DNA from: Uloborus plumipes
Taxonomy: Eukaryota; Arthropoda; Arachnida; Araneae; Uloboridae
NCBI GenBank assembly: GCA_038373865.1
Contig: JAXGGA010003425.1
Coordinates: forward strand, 1-64,000
Direction: 5' to 3'
DNA length: 64,000 nucleotides
Under the pieces are notes generated by a model. The model ran no database searches and was not told the origin of the DNA. It worked only from the letters and a program-made list of their open reading frames with translations. This document shows positions 37,125-51,069 of the stretch, piece after piece. Each line of letters begins with the position of its first letter. The first letter of the stretch is position 1. A program made the translations under genes and the position numbers.

Positions 37125-37274
37125 TATTTGCTGTACTTTCTACATAATTTGTGCTTTGTTTACGCTGATTTTTAACTTCAATACACCAATACTGTTTTTT
37201 CCAATTGATTTTTTTCTGGGGTGATGGGTACATACTCAACACATATTGTTGGTTGAAAACAATAAAATACATTC

Positions 37275-37394
37275 AGGGCCCTGCTCCACATCAGCAGAAA
37301 ACGCGACCGAAACCGAAAATCCGGGTACTTTCCATAGGAAAACCATTTACTCCATTTTACGTTTCTGCTTTACGTCAATGTGGATCATGGCCCT
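37275..37394 (+). mobile_element. Small MITE, GGCCCTGCTCCACAT family, copy 2
   Basis: Opposite orientation to the copy at 22359-22496; the ends are 'agggccctgctccacatcag' and 'gtcaatgtggatcatggccc'. Confidence 0.75.
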
Positions 37395-37676
37395 CACAGT
37401 TCATGTTTGCACTGTATTTCTAAAACCCAGCAGGGACCGATTTACCATATCGAAACTGTCGCAATTGCCAGGATGCCCTATGAGATAGGAATCCCTAAGG
37501 ATACAAAAGCGCACATGAAAAAATGTAAGTGTTCATGTGAAAGTTGGCAAGGGCTCCCAATCCTGTAACCATAGATGTAGTAAAACTGAACTCCATCTCT
37601 CCCCGGGGGGGGGGCGATATTTTGAATCGAAGGTCACCCTTATTCTAAAAGGGAGTTGTGCTACTACAGTAAACTC

Positions 37677-38099
37677 TGGATTGTCCGTGAGCGGAAAATC
37701 CGCTGGGCGAATTATCCGCGAGGGTCTCGGGAAAGGAACAAACACAGCTCATTTTTTTGAAAAAGCACGAATTTAAACTTAGTTTTTTTTCTTAACATTT
37801 CTTACCCAAGAGTGCGGTGTAATTCATCCAATAAATTATTTTACTTACGCGTTATCGTAAGTACCACTTCTTTATAGATTTTATACGCTAGAGAAACTCA
37901 AATACATATAGTTTGTTATTGCTGTACATATCGTCGCTATTTGTACATATCAAGTTTTAAGTGTAATGCAATTATTTTCAATCAAAAGCCATTTTTTATC
38001 TCCTTTACCACTTATTTTATGCTTTTTTTCGGATTATCTGCGATTTTCGTTATTCGCGATACTCGTGCCACTCAGTTCCGCGGATAATCGAAAGTACTG
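37677..38099. mobile_element. Tigger/pogo-type MITE (423 bp)
   Basis: The ends CAGTAAACTCTGGATTGTCC and CGGATAATCGAAAGTACTG are diverged inverted repeats flanked by TA (37675-37676, 38100-38101), in the style of Tigger-like elements. 'cgaattatccgcga' near 37710 and 'ggattatctgcgat' near 38032 extend the inversion. Confidence 0.7.
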
Positions 38100-38294
38100 T
38101 ACATGAAATACGCTTAGATCTTAGGCTGAAGGAAGCGTGCATTTATTTAGAGACGAGGATTTTTTGTTATTACTTTGGGAAGAGGGATATTTTAATTAAC
38201 TCAAGAAACTTCATTAAAATGTTTAGGATATCGCTGTGCGAGTATAGCTAGTATTAGATACAGTAGATATTTAGCAAAAAATATCTCGTTATCG

Positions 38295-38905
38295 ACGAAG
38301 ACAGTAATCAAAAGAGTTATATACCAGCAACAGGCATGTAAAGATATAATATTAATCATATTAATGCAAAGTTTGAGAATCGCAACCTATCAAACATATT
38401 GTTAGATTTCCGAGAATACCAGAGTAGCTTTTAAAAAACTCAGTTAGTAACCCTTAAAGTATCTTTTATTGCAAACGTAGAACCTTCGCTGAAAATCGTT
38501 ATTTACAGGTACCTGTAGAAGGCAGAAGTCTATGCTAAACCACAAATTAGAGAAGACAGTAATCGTAAGAGTCATATACCATGGGAGGATAAACATATAA
38601 ATGCATCATTTGAGAGACTCAACCCGTCACACACTTCCCTTTATTGTGAGAGTGCGGAAAATTTCAAAATAGCTTTTGAAAACCCATACTTTAAACCCGT
38701 AAGTTGCGTTTTGCTGCATACGTAGTACATTCGCTGGCGGAAATGGCAGAAGGCAGAAATGGAACTTTTCTTAATGCTAAACTGGTAATCAGAGAAGACA
38801 GTAATTAAAAGAGTCATGTAGCTGCAAAACGTACGTGAAGATAGACTAAACTTATCAATAGATTGTTTGAGAATCCTAATCCGTAAACACTTCAAATGGT
38901 GCACT
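38295..38905. repeat. Three diverged tandem units of about 250 bp
   Basis: 'gaagacagtaat' followed by 'agagt(t/c)at' recurs near 38297, 38552 and 38794. Each unit continues with 'gtttgagaatc'-like and 'aaaatagcttttgaaaa'-like phrases and a 'gtagaaccttcgctg'-like phrase. The units are strongly diverged. Confidence 0.7.
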
Positions 38906-39414
38906 CAGGAGTTTTTCCTAGAAGTAGGAAGCTAACATTTTTTTAAGTTTTTCGACCTAGATCCAACTAACATGACCGTTACTTTTGCGGTTTCGAATTT
39001 TTCGGGGTAGCAGCAGACGTTTTAATATATATATTAGGTTAGTCTTTATTTTTCAACTTTGTTTTTTCTTAACTCTCGCCTTCTCATTTTTTTACATTTG
39101 GGCTAAAAACTAACACCAGAAAAAAAAAAATAGAATCATTCCCACAATTTTAAATGGTGCCGTAGAGGCTGTAAAGGTGACCTTTTTTTAAAAAAAATCT
39201 GTTTTTCTTCAAATTTAAATAGTAAGATTTTATGTACCATTATTAACTAAATAAACCGAATATGCATCAAAAAATTGTTTTAAATTTATTGGTACAGTAT
39301 GAAGTGAATGAGAGAACACCGAGCTCAGATCGCGAGGCGATTCGAAAGGAAATGCTTACAGTTCCGAGGGACGGGAACGACACCTTGCCGAGGAGCTAAC
39401 CCCGTAGTATGCTG

Positions 39415-40090
39415 TAATTGAAGGGCTTAGGAGATGAAGGGATCATATGCCGAAAAAGAAATTGCGAGTAATTAACCCTCTAAGCGGTCAATTATTTTAC
39501 CAGAAATGCTTCCAAAAAAGGCATATTTTTTTATTGCATATAGTTAAGTACCATACTTAACAGAATAAGAATATAAAGATTTTTTTTTTTCGTTTTCAAT
39601 GCTTTTACAACATTTTTTATTTTACAATTTGGTCACAAAACCCCGAAATGTTTGCTTTTTTCGAGTACATTCTGTATGCAGTAAAGAATGGTTTACAAAT
39701 TTTGCAAAAATTTCTCTCACACTTACTGTGAATTTTGAGGTTTACAATTTTCCAAACAGTTCGGGCAAACCAGAAAATTAAATCTGAAAATATCGATGCC
39801 CGTACACCGTACGGGCAAACCAGATGAGGCCAATTTCGGTTAGCACGTACACTGTACGGGCAAACTGCTTAAAGGGTTAAAGTTCAAAGTTTTATTGCTG
39901 CAGTTGGTGCAACTTTTTTGTTTTCTGGTCTTGTCGTTAGTGTACGCATGTAATTGCTCTAATAACATCTACTTTTTGATGTATTAAGTTTTATTTACTT
40001 ACCTGTATCCATTGCTTACCATTATCCAGAGTATTTATTTTTTAAAAGTAACATACTCCCTTCATCCTCCAAGCCCTTCAAGAATTAACG
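39415..40090. mobile_element. Possible outer element around a piggyBac MITE
   Basis: 'gaagggcttaggagatgaag' (39422) is mirrored by 'cttcatcctccaagcccttc' (40060-40079). The pair brackets the TTAA-flanked MITE, which suggests nesting. No target duplication was found. Confidence 0.45.
39472..39880. mobile_element. piggyBac-type MITE (409 bp)
   Basis: TTAACCCTCTAAGCGGTC at the left and ACTGCTTAAAGGGTTAA at the right form inverted ends starting CCC after a TTAA duplication (39472-39475, 39877-39880). 'cgtacgggcaaac' or a variant recurs near 39761, 39808 and 39855 near the right end. Confidence 0.75.
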
Positions 40091-40704
40091 CATGTATTTT
40101 GTGGTTAGGCAATTCCAGTTTTTTATTTAGTTTTTACAACTGTTAAAAATGTGTTTTACATTCAAATATAAATGAAAACTTACTGCAAAAATTGAGGAAT
40201 TTGGATATTTTATTTCTTTTTTCTCCTCCTTCGTAGCATGTGTTTTTATCAAAAAAAAATTTTTAGTCACTTACGATCCAAAAGGAAAAGAAATAGGAGA
40301 AGAGATTTATAAAAAAAAAATATGAAATTAGTTTCTCGCCTTTACACAAGGGACCACGCTAATATATTGGGTCCAACCTAGTTAACGCTGCCTCTTACAA
40401 GAAAGAATCTTTCCTGGCATATATTTTTAAATAAAGAAGTCAGATTAAACAATAAATAATAAATTTATTCATTTCTTCTCTTTAAGGTAATAATAACTTA
40501 CCTGCACAACAGTCACACATATGCAAACATTTCAAGAACACTTAACATTTAAATATATAAAACAAACCCACAACAAATAACATTTTCTCACCTCATAATC
40601 TAATACAGATATTCAAAAGCACTTGGAAATTTTGAAGCAATAAGGTGTACATACCCGCCAATATTTCAAAATTGAAATACTTAAACTGGATAAAACTTAG
40701 TATA

Positions 40705-41345
40705 CAGGGTGTCCACTCCAATCATGGACCAATAGCTAATTTCCAAACCGTTAGAGATAAGCATATAGTTTATTTAGGAAAAAATCTCCAAATTATGAAA
40801 GGGATTTTGGGTCTATTCAATGTTTTTCAAAAAATCAAATTTTGAAAGAGTTACGAAATTTAAATTTTTATACAGCCCCCCAGTCCTATCAATCATATTT
40901 AGTAAAACATTCTTGACACTGTAACGTTTAAAACTAAAAAAAAATCACTCTTCTACCACAAAAATTGACCGAGTTATGACGTTTTGAAAAATCAAGATTT
41001 TGAAGGATTTCGCATACGATCCCTTAAGCGATCGCTCGATGACCTCATAAAATAATGCAAAATCTCAAACGTCATAACTCGGTCAATTTTTGTAGTAGAA
41101 GAGTGAGTTTTTTTAGTTTTAAACGTTGCAGTGTCAAGAATGTTTTACCAAATATGATTGATAGGACTGGGGGGCTGTATAAAAATTTAAATTTCGCAAC
41201 TCTTTCAAAATTTGATTTTTTGAAAAACATTGAATAGACCCAAAATTCCTTTCGTAATTTGGAGATTTTTTCTCAAATAATATCTATGCTTATCTCTAAC
41301 GGTTTAGAAATTAGCTATTGGTCCACGATTGGAGTGGACACCCTG
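40705..41345. mobile_element. Foldback MITE (641 bp), TA-flanked
   Basis: It is almost wholly palindromic: CAGGGTGTCCACTCCAATCA at 40705 is mirrored at the right end (41345), and paired positions sum to about 82050. TA lies on both sides. The centre near 41025 holds 'aagcgatcgctcgatg'. Mariner-like ends; no ORF. Confidence 0.9.
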
Positions 41346-41349
41346 TATA

Positions 41350-41819
41350 TCATTTGGCAAAAAAATTCTTAGATAGTCTATGTTTTCCTTTAGAGCAAAG
41401 AAATTTTTTTTTAACGTATAGTTCCACAACAAAAAACATCGCTGACAAGATTATTTAAAATTTGGAAAAGGGAAATGTGCTCTTTAAAATAAACACCAAT
41501 TATAAAATTTCAAAATACCAATTTCCAATTCATTTGTTTTAAGAAACTCTCCGCACTCGATTCATTACGAAATTGGGTCACTTTCTGGTACATGAGATAT
41601 TGTAGAAAAGTGTTTTGGAGTTGATACTTTAAAGAAGCTACTAAGCAGAACATAATAGTACACCTTAAAAGTACATAAGCTCATTTACATTCGAAGGCCT
41701 TTAACTATTATGAAATAACTCAATACTAAATCAGGATTAAATTGCGATAGAAACCAAAGTGTGGTAAAGAAAACTACATTATGAAATCCTGAATGTTTTT
41801 TTTTTTTTTTTGCATAATA
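41350..41819. other. Unassigned AT-rich sequence
   Basis: Nothing recognised. Confidence 0.4.
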
Positions 41820-42250
41820 TTAATTAGGAATGCACCGATTAAGCGGAAGTACCGATTAATCGGGCACTTTGCCGATTGTTTATAATTGACAAAATTAGAA
41901 TTATTTATTGGCTGAAAAATGTATTCATTTATTTATTTATTTTTAAGTATACCTTAAACGAGAAACTAAGATAAATCAATTTGTTAACAGTAAATGAATG
42001 TAATTTTCTGCATGTAGCAACATTTTTCATGTGTCGATGTTTTTCTCCTTTAGCACAGTGCTCTTAGCTAAACTTATAAATTTCATCGAGAATTAAAAGT
42101 CTTGGATTAAATTTATGCTCATAATTAGAAGAAAAAAAATGGAATGAAAATGGTCTTAAATTAGCCTGCTCACCCTGGCCTCCTCTCTACTTTTTTTTTT
42201 TTTTAATTCTCCTGCCAAGTTAACGTAATATAACTTTATTTTCAATGATC
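41820..42250 (+). repeat. Old interspersed repeat, related to 57740-58600
   Basis: It begins near 'tgcaccgattaagcgg' and 'ccgattaatcgggc' and later holds 'gcaacatttttcatgtg' (about 42018) and 'gtcttggattaaat'. The same order of phrases is found in 57740-58600. Ends of the 'caccgattaatcgg' kind are seen in some hAT MITEs. Confidence 0.5.
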
Positions 42251-45200
42251 TGGAAACTGGCTCAAAGAAATTGGACGAAATTAGAAGTTATGTTAGGAAA
42301 ATGAAAAAGTAGAGAGAAATAAATCTCCTCTCAGAAATAAATTCGAACTATTTCTAAAATCGAAATTGTGAAAGGAAAAAAAGTACTGGAGGAACTCACT
42401 GCGTCACTTCTCCAGAAACTCCTCTTTTAAAACAACATTAAAAATATTAATATAATACATTAAATATGAGCACACTTTTGCCAAATATAATATACAGGCA
42501 GGCATGTACGTAGACTATTTTCTCGAAAATGAAAAAAAAAAGCTGAATAAAAGCTCTAAATCAAAAGTAAAAACAAGGACAATTTTTTCACATAGATAAA
42601 CTAGTTTATGCACTAAATAAGCTGTATCACAGTCACAAGCAGGAATGAAAATAAGGCAGATTCTATCTTTCCACATACAGAGAGAAACATATTTTTACCT
42701 CAACCTTCACTCATCCCTTAACAGATAAACTTTCTATGCTACAGTATCAGAAGCAAAAACAATTTGAAAGCCTCATAAGCGTTTAATGTATTGACTATGT
42801 ACACTAACAAATATCTCAAGGAATTAACGAACTGGAAGTTGAGATATCTACTAGCCTAACCTCACAAAGCTGCTATAATAAGTATGAAAAATATAAGCAC
42901 TCCACCAGACCTAAATACTAATCAATTACATCACAGTATATAAAATTTTTACAACTTAAATACAATACATACAGAGCAAAACTTAAACACATTAAACACA
43001 AATTACAACGCATAGTGCTGCTTTGGAAAAAGTGACATCCAACACTGATAATGTTTACCTTTTTTTTGGGCAATAGGAAAGGGTAATTAACGCTACAATT
43101 TGAGTTGGGTAATTTACAAGCAATTCCAGGGTAACAGATGCATCAGTTTTTCACAACACTTACAAAGACTAGAAATAAGTTAAATCTTGTTTTGTTTCAA
43201 AAACTCTATGAAGAACATAGTCTTTGCTTCTATATAATGCAGTGAAAGTTTCCAGAAAAATATTTAAATAGGATTATTATCTCCGTAATGGGCGTATCAT
43301 AAGATACAGTGGTGAAGGAACTTTATATATAAACAGGGGGAGCCTGGCGCAATGCCGGATCTTTGTGCTTTCTGGAGGGTCGGGGGAGGGGGCAAGACAC
43401 ACTTTTCGCCCTTTTTCACACAAGATCAATTATAAAGTCATAAATGTTCAAATAAACTTTTTATGAAAAAAAGGAATTAAAAAAACATTGCTAATATCCT
43501 CAGAAAGACAAGTTTAACTACACTTTTGCATTTTTGATCTAAACTTAGTTTTAGATGGAATAGTGGCTCAGAAATAGGAAATCTCAAACTTTTTTAACGG
43601 AAAAAATTACAAATGATAACTTTAAAAAGTGACTTTTGACGATTTTTAGTGATATTGCGTGAATTTCCCTGGAAAAGTAGATCACACATTTGAAAACAGG
43701 TTTGAGGGAAAAAATGTGCAATACAATGTTGTAGTAAAGAAATTTTTTCGGGGAAGCTGATCTAGTTTGAAATATTTCAGTGGGAGCCAGAACTCCATCG
43801 GTTCCTACGCCTCAGATAAAATATGTTCACTACGACGCTAAAATACCATCATATAAATAATTTCTGGAAGTCTTCAAAATTTAACTGCATTTTGTAGAAG
43901 TAGAACACTCCTGCATCGATACAAGAGTCTAACATATTTGGAGTCTTTGCAGACCCTTTTATGCTGCAATTGATGCTTTTGCTCAAATGAAGTTGCCCTT
44001 TCCTGGTTATTTGCAAAAGTATTCAAACTCAAATCTATATCAATTACCCACTCCTATTTGATAAGAGCATTATAGAGGCAAGCATTGTCAATGTCAGAGG
44101 TTGAACTTACCAGACGAGCACAGTAAACACATTAAGCTCAAAGGAAAACTTAAACAGAAAAAGAACAACTTAAGACACATTAAACACCAATGACAACTTA
44201 AACACACAAAATACAACTTATATTGCTTTTAGAATAATATAAGTGTGTTCTGACACTTAATAAAATGTAAAAAAATGCGAAAAACAATAAAATAATTTTA
44301 AATGGCAAAGGATTTTAAAAGATGTTTTTCAGCAAAACTACTTATTTAATAACTTATTTTTGGTAACCTATAGTTGATTTAAATTTATTCGTAGATATAT
44401 ACGATTACAGTTATGTTCAATTATGTGCAATTTTTCAACTGGTAAGAAAAATGAGAGAATATCTGGAATTTCTTGGTGAAAATTTAAAAACTTATGAGTT
44501 TCAGAATAATAACTTACAATAATGACACCCACAGAACCAAAAACAAAAATAAAATAAAGTTATCTTCTAATAATAATAAACTAGATACACTTAAATTCAA
44601 GTATAACTAATGAATGAGAAGCTTTTCAAAAAAAATGATATTTGTCAACAACTATCTTTTTGTTAAGAAAACATTTTTTCTTTTTCTACATTTAAGAAAT
44701 AAAATGCCTTATATCTAGCAAACACTTTTTTTTAAACGCTTGGTATTAAAAAACTACAATTAGAATATTGGAAAGGAAAATACCTGGATTTAGTATACAA
44801 ATCTAAAGAAGTCATGTTTGAATATTCAAATCAAAATTTTAATTTAAAGCTGTAAACTAATAAAATCAAGGAGAAGAGAGTGATTACTTTAAAATTAAAT
44901 ATTATTTGTGCTCAAATTAAGAAAATCTGTAAATATAAAATATGTTTCTTGTGTGTATGTCTGTTCGTTATACAAACTTTCTCAGGGATTTCAAGCAAAA
45001 TTTGGCACAAAATTCTAACATCCTCTAGAAGGAAAAAATGAATTCGAAAATTTGAATTAATTTTGCGAAATACCTATTATTATTAGTAATTATGTTACTT
45101 TGACAATCCGCAGCTTTCATGAATTTTCAGCTAGAAATTTTATGAAAGCTGCAGATTTCTATAACCTCGGGAACCATACAAGCATCGCACAATTTTTCTC

Positions 45201-48200
45201 TTGTTTTCAGAACTGGAATTTCAAATCGCTTCATTTTGAATTAGAATTCAAAAACTTTTAGTAAACCTTTAGAATATGGTTCAATCACTTAAAAAGCAGC
45301 TTAAAATTTTTAATTGATAAAAATAGCAATTTTTTCACAGTGAGTTTTTACTCAGTCAGACATAAGATGAGTAAAAAATTGATAGACTTAAAATGTTAAC
45401 AGGTATTCAATATTCATTTTCACACAACTTATTATTTTTTTAAATCAATGGGAAAATTTTACAGTCAACCAATTCAATGAGCACTTATTCTTAGTAGCAG
45501 AAAGATATAACATACATCAAACATGAAATTTAAAACATCTTTTTAAGTTTTAAAAATAGTAAAAGCCTCAAACACTTATCACACAATACACAGCATCAAA
45601 TAAAATAGCATGTAGAATCACATTAAACATACATAGCCATGATTTCTAAACAAAAAATATTGCACATTTAATCACAAGAGAATGCAACATACAGATAATA
45701 AAACTTACAAAAAAATAAGTGTTAAACTGCTGGAACGGAGCTGCTCAAAATGAAAAATATGTTTACAGTGCAGCTTAGACAAAAAATAATAAAGTAAGAA
45801 TGCAGACAAACAAAATAAAAGTCAAAAAGGCCAAATGTTTATTAGGGTTAAAATGTAGAAATGTGTAAGTAAATGCATATAGATAACCAAAAACATTTTT
45901 TAACACTGAAACTTTCAAGGTAAACAATTTATTTAAGGAATGTTTTATGAAAATCATATTGAACGATAACACAAATACACTTCTAAATACTTAAACTGCA
46001 AATTATTAAAATGTTTTTGAAAAACACCAAGAAAAAATTACAAAATATTTTTTTCCCTGATTTTATAAGACATATCTGAAGTATTACTCAAAAAATCTGT
46101 CATCAGGTGATTCTTTCATTAAAGCACATAAAAATGAGTAATATGCAGAGCGAGCACAAAGAAAGGACCTGATTTTTAAAAATCATATTTTCAAAACTAC
46201 TGTACATATTACGGTAAGTGATACATGAAATAAAGCAAAATACACATTTGAAAAGAAATTAAGTTACAATTATTCAATGGGTGAGCTCTTTGTTACAAGA
46301 CGAATATCTAATCTGCAATACAGTTTGTTCCACAAGCCACGTGATTTCTTTTTATTGGGCTCCGTCAAAGTCGCTTATCAAACCCTAATGTATAAACTTC
46401 AAGAACTCATTTAAGCAGAATCACAACCAATTGGCACTGTGATACGCCAAAATTTATGTGAAACAAACTGGAAACTGTCTGATTTTCATAGGTGAAACCT
46501 TCCACGCATTTACGCATGCATCAGGTCTTCTAATAATAAACCAAAATAGGGGTGTTAGGTAAAATAACAACAAGGGGAGGAATAATATAAAGCATTTTGA
46601 GCTGTACCAAACAACATGGAAGGATGCTAATTTCAAACAGATAGTTTAAGTTGAATATGTCAAAAGGATATAGTAAATGCAAGTTTTAAAATGAAAACTT
46701 TGGAAATTTATCACCCACAACCCATCTACAACTTTTTAAGTGGAACTATTCGCGAGTGTTTTCATGGACAGACAGTAACAAATTAGATGTTGTTGCGCAA
46801 CAAAAGGCGACAACAATGAAGGTTTGAATTTGAACATTTTGAACAACGTGCTCACACATCGAGCATTTCTGGGATTGAGCTTTATCGGAAACAAAAGACC
46901 TTTTGTTTATTTCTCTTTATGTCATGTATCACTCATTGTAACATGTGTGGTAGTTTTCAAAAGTTGATGATTTTCAAACAGTGGCCAATATTTGTACTCA
47001 CCCTGCTTTCTCTACACAAATCTATGAACTTTTAAGTTTACTTAGTTTAACATTCAAAAAAAAATGTGCACTTTAATTGGTTTCAATGAAATAAGTGTCT
47101 TAATTTGTGGCACTCTTTTCCATTAAACACACAGAAATTTAGCAAGCATTAGTCAGACAAAAGTGGTTGAAGTTCTTCTGTGTGTAAAGACACACACAAA
47201 TATATAAATCAACACATACATATACAGTGAAACCACTCTAAAGGAGGCGCCTCTTGTTCCATTGAAAATGGGTCATTAAGAAAAGTGGTTACCTAAAGAG
47301 CATGCTTAAAAATAACACTATTGTTACAAATTTGTAAGAGTATTAAAAAAACAAAATATTCAATAGACATACATACTTTTATAACTTAAATGAAATTCAT
47401 TTTTCTTTTTTTAAATGCAGATGAACTTTTTCAACAACTTTAAAAGTTTTCTTAACTAATTTTTTTTCTAAGTAAATAAAGAAAATGGCTGTACTATGGA
47501 CTTAACAGTTTCTGAATTGTTTACAGAAATAGAGAAAAATATTTGATTCCCCAATAAAAAATGGGGAAGAAAGGAGGTATTCCACATCCCACCTCCTATG
47601 GGATATAAAATGATCTCTTTCACACAGTAATAAGCACACTTATCTTCCATACACACTTATCTTCCATCATCTTCCAAAACAATATTAAACAATAACAGTG
47701 ATGGCATGACACAAAACAAATACTTTTAAAATGATGATTGATTGACATGAATTTCAAATTTTTCTTCTGTAAGAGTTATTATTTTAAATTCAATTTATCT
47801 CATAGTTACTTAAGTTTAAGAATTTCAGTGGAACCAAAACTTGTCTTTCAGCTACAAAGCATTTACTTTTACAAGATAGTTTCCTTTTTATCTATGTTTT
47901 ACACCTGATACTCGAGCTTGATACTCCTCTAAGATTTGTAAAAATACATTACTTTCATTAATTCATTTATTTATTTTCCTCACTATGTTACACATTAAAA
48001 AATTGTTCCCAGCAAATGCAATCCATGTAAGGATTTGTACCCAACATCTTGACACATATAAAACTCCACAAAACATACAAAACATAGAAACAAAAAAAAA
48101 ATGTTTGAATGGATAATTTCAATTGCACCATACATTACATACTGTGGAATGTAGCTTTACAATCAGAGTCAAAATTATTGCAAAAGGGTTATTCCCTTCC

Positions 48201-50173
48201 TCTGTTGAAGACTTATTTTGTTTTTGAGCATTATGTGTATTTAAAAATTAATAAAACTAATTATTAGCCCTTTTTTTGTTGGAAATCATTTCATTTAGAT
48301 TTAACACCAAGGTATTTTTAAAAATACTACTACTGGAATAAAAAAGCAAAAGAAGCTTAAATTTATTAAATTATATTCTATTATAAAATTTAAAAAAAGC
48401 TTCCTTTACAGTAACTCTTGTAAAGTGCCATCTGTTTTTAAAACAAAAACTCTTTCTGATATTTATTTTGTATTTAGCTATCAAAGTAGTAAAAACAATA
48501 TAGTATCTTTAACTAAACATCCGCATGGATATGAAAACGGAATGTTGAGAAACTTTGATCTATTCAAGCAATTTGGAGATCAAAGGGAAAAGCTCATGAA
48601 AAATTCAAAGGGTGTTTATATCTCTTTCTAAGTAGTTATATATTTTATTTTTACAAGAAAGGATCTCTAAAATGAGGTTACTAAGGCAATTTTAGAAATA
48701 ACAGGCACTAAAATTTGCATATTACTCGCAATATCAGCACGATTCTCCTAGTGCACTCACTATTCAAGCTTTTAATTAACAAGAAAGTTTACTGACAGAG
48801 TACAGGTTCTAGCATATAAACTTCCAGTATTTAGTGGAAGGAAGCTATGTGTGAGTTGTGGAGGGAAAAATGGTGGTGAAAGTGGCTTTGGTAGACAATA
48901 GTATCTATCCTCACCAAAACTCACACAGCACTCTCTGTAAAATACAGAAGTTTTATATAACAGATCCTATAGTTAGTGACTATACAACATAAGCATAAAA
49001 ACTGATCTTAAGAAAAAAAACTATAAATTATAGTCAATTTCTATTCACATTTCTTTTGGTATAGTAGGGGATTGAAAGTAAATTTAATGTAAACAAATCC
49101 CAATATTTTGTGTTCTTCAGAGACAGGGACAGAGCCAAAATGAAATTGCTTTTTCATATTTATCATTGTATGCAATTAAATTTGAATGTATGATTAGTTT
49201 AAATAAAATATTAGAGGTTTCAGAATATCAATATTAATTAGATGAATAGTGCACTAGTGAAATTGTGAATGCTACTCTACTGTTTTAAGTTTTACACATG
49301 ATCTTACAACACTTTGTTGAAGAGCATAGCATAACATACTTAAAATTTCAAATAATATACTGAAAATGATAAACAAAAAATATCTATATATTTGATGTTT
49401 AAACCAACAGAAACATGATTTTAATACAGTAACCCTTCTTGAGCCACGAATTTGTATTATGGTAGAGCATGAAACACAAAAACATTACTTAATGTAAATA
49501 TATATTTTAGTTAATACCATTTACTCATTACATTTGGTCTTGTGCTACTATTTTTGCATAGTTCTCTACACCCATTGGTTATGTCACGGCACTATTTACT
49601 TGATTCTCACATCTCGAAATCCAGACACACATACATGCTTAGAAAGTTGCTGTAGACAGTTTTTTTTTTTTTCTTAAACTAGAGATAGTCCCACTCCAAC
49701 CATTAAAAAACAATTCATTGAGAAGAAAAGAAGTGGTAAAAGTTTCAATGGTGGTCATTCCATTGAAGATGATTTGTGATTGAAAAATCACACTAAAATG
49801 CTTTTGCCTCATTTTGAGAATAAAAGTAACCACCTTTTTTCCCTTGTCAAAACTATACCCAAATGATATATTGCACACCTAGAATGAAAGGGGTAGATCA
49901 TTCTTTTAGTTTATGGTAATTTAATGCTAATATAATTTAGAAAGTGCCCCTTTCATTCTCGGTGTGTGATATATGCATGTCACCTTCGAGGGTAGATGTT
50001 ATTTAGGATTACATGGCATACGAAGAGTTACTGCACTTTATGAAAAAAATAATAACATTTAAAAACGGAATGTAAACCATAAACAAAGTTTTAAAAATAT
50101 AGAGAGAGGAAATGCATGAAATTATCAAAATAATCCATGAGCAAATTTGGCTCTTACAGGTATCACAATCAAC
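42251..50173. other. Long AT-rich stretch without recognisable gene
   Basis: I found no domain, splice-phase-consistent exon or clear terminal repeat in these 7.9 kb. The part just below 50174 should include the 3' UTR of the BTB gene; a minus-strand AATAAA occurs near 48645, but I cannot place the poly-A site. 'cagtgaaaccactctaaagg' at 47226 resembles a Tigger-type end without a partner. 'acacattaaacac'-like phrases recur near 42990, 44120 and 44180. Confidence 0.45.
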
Positions 50174-51069
50174 TTATTTTTGCAAACGGAATTTGAATAT
50201 CTCCTTCTCAGGAACAGGAGCAGTCAAGTATAGCAATTTTGTAACACCCCATATAGAATCTGTTAGTATTGTAAATGGCACCACATCAGATCGTGAGCCA
50301 ACTTTGTTAGGAACTAACCCAGTCTTGGGGAACTGGATGTGGCACTGACTAGGTTTCAGGGAGCGACTGTTGCTGCGGAGGCTCAGGCGATACACGGTCT
50401 GCGGCTGCAACATCACTGGTCTCTTGAGCAGGACTTCGGTCTCGAACATCGGCTTGGAGCTCGCACCGGGAAGGCTGGTGGTGATTTCGGTAACCTCCGC
50501 CAAGTTCAGCTCGAACACTGTCGTGTTCACACTACCGGCCTCGCTTATGAGGACGACATAATTATTTGACGTCAGGAAAGACGTGACAGTGACTAAGTGC
50601 ACACTAATCAGAAAGAGTGAATGGTCCGCAAGGAATCGGAAGCAGGTGAAATTGCTGACGTTATCAGCCAGGCAATCTAAATCGATCAGCTTCAGACTGA
50701 CACGCTTGGCATAATCTAATAGGTGTTGAGTAACAGAGAAACTTTGCCTGGAATGATAACTATTTATTTCAGCATGTAAGAACTGAGGTAAAGTGTGCAT
50801 TTCATCACTGTTAATACTACGTGTACAAAGGTATTTACGAAAAGGTACCATGATGTCTACGATGCTTTCCTCTGTTAGAGGCTTGTTTTGGCGGCAGCAT
50901 TCCATGACTGCCCAACGAAGCAAGGCATTTACGACACACATTTCGCCATCGACATTCAAGCTATAGCTGGAAATGACAGCCATGACAGATTCTTTGTTGA
51001 GGTATTCAAATCCCTGGCTGCGAAGAACAACACATCCAGTCCCAAGTATAATTTCTAAGCATATATTAC
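50174..51069 (-). CDS. BTB gene last coding exon
   Basis: 896 nt from acceptor 'ttcttaaag' to the stop codon at 50176-50174. Encodes residues 147-444: the rest of BACK and the C-terminal region. It is clearly richer in G and C than its surroundings, as a selected coding exon in AT-rich DNA would be. Confidence 0.9.

Noticed and set aside
47226..47320. Tigger-like end 'cagtgaaaccactctaaagg'
   Set aside because: Only a weak mirror ('agtggttacctaaagag') nearby and no flanking TA pair, so no element can be drawn.
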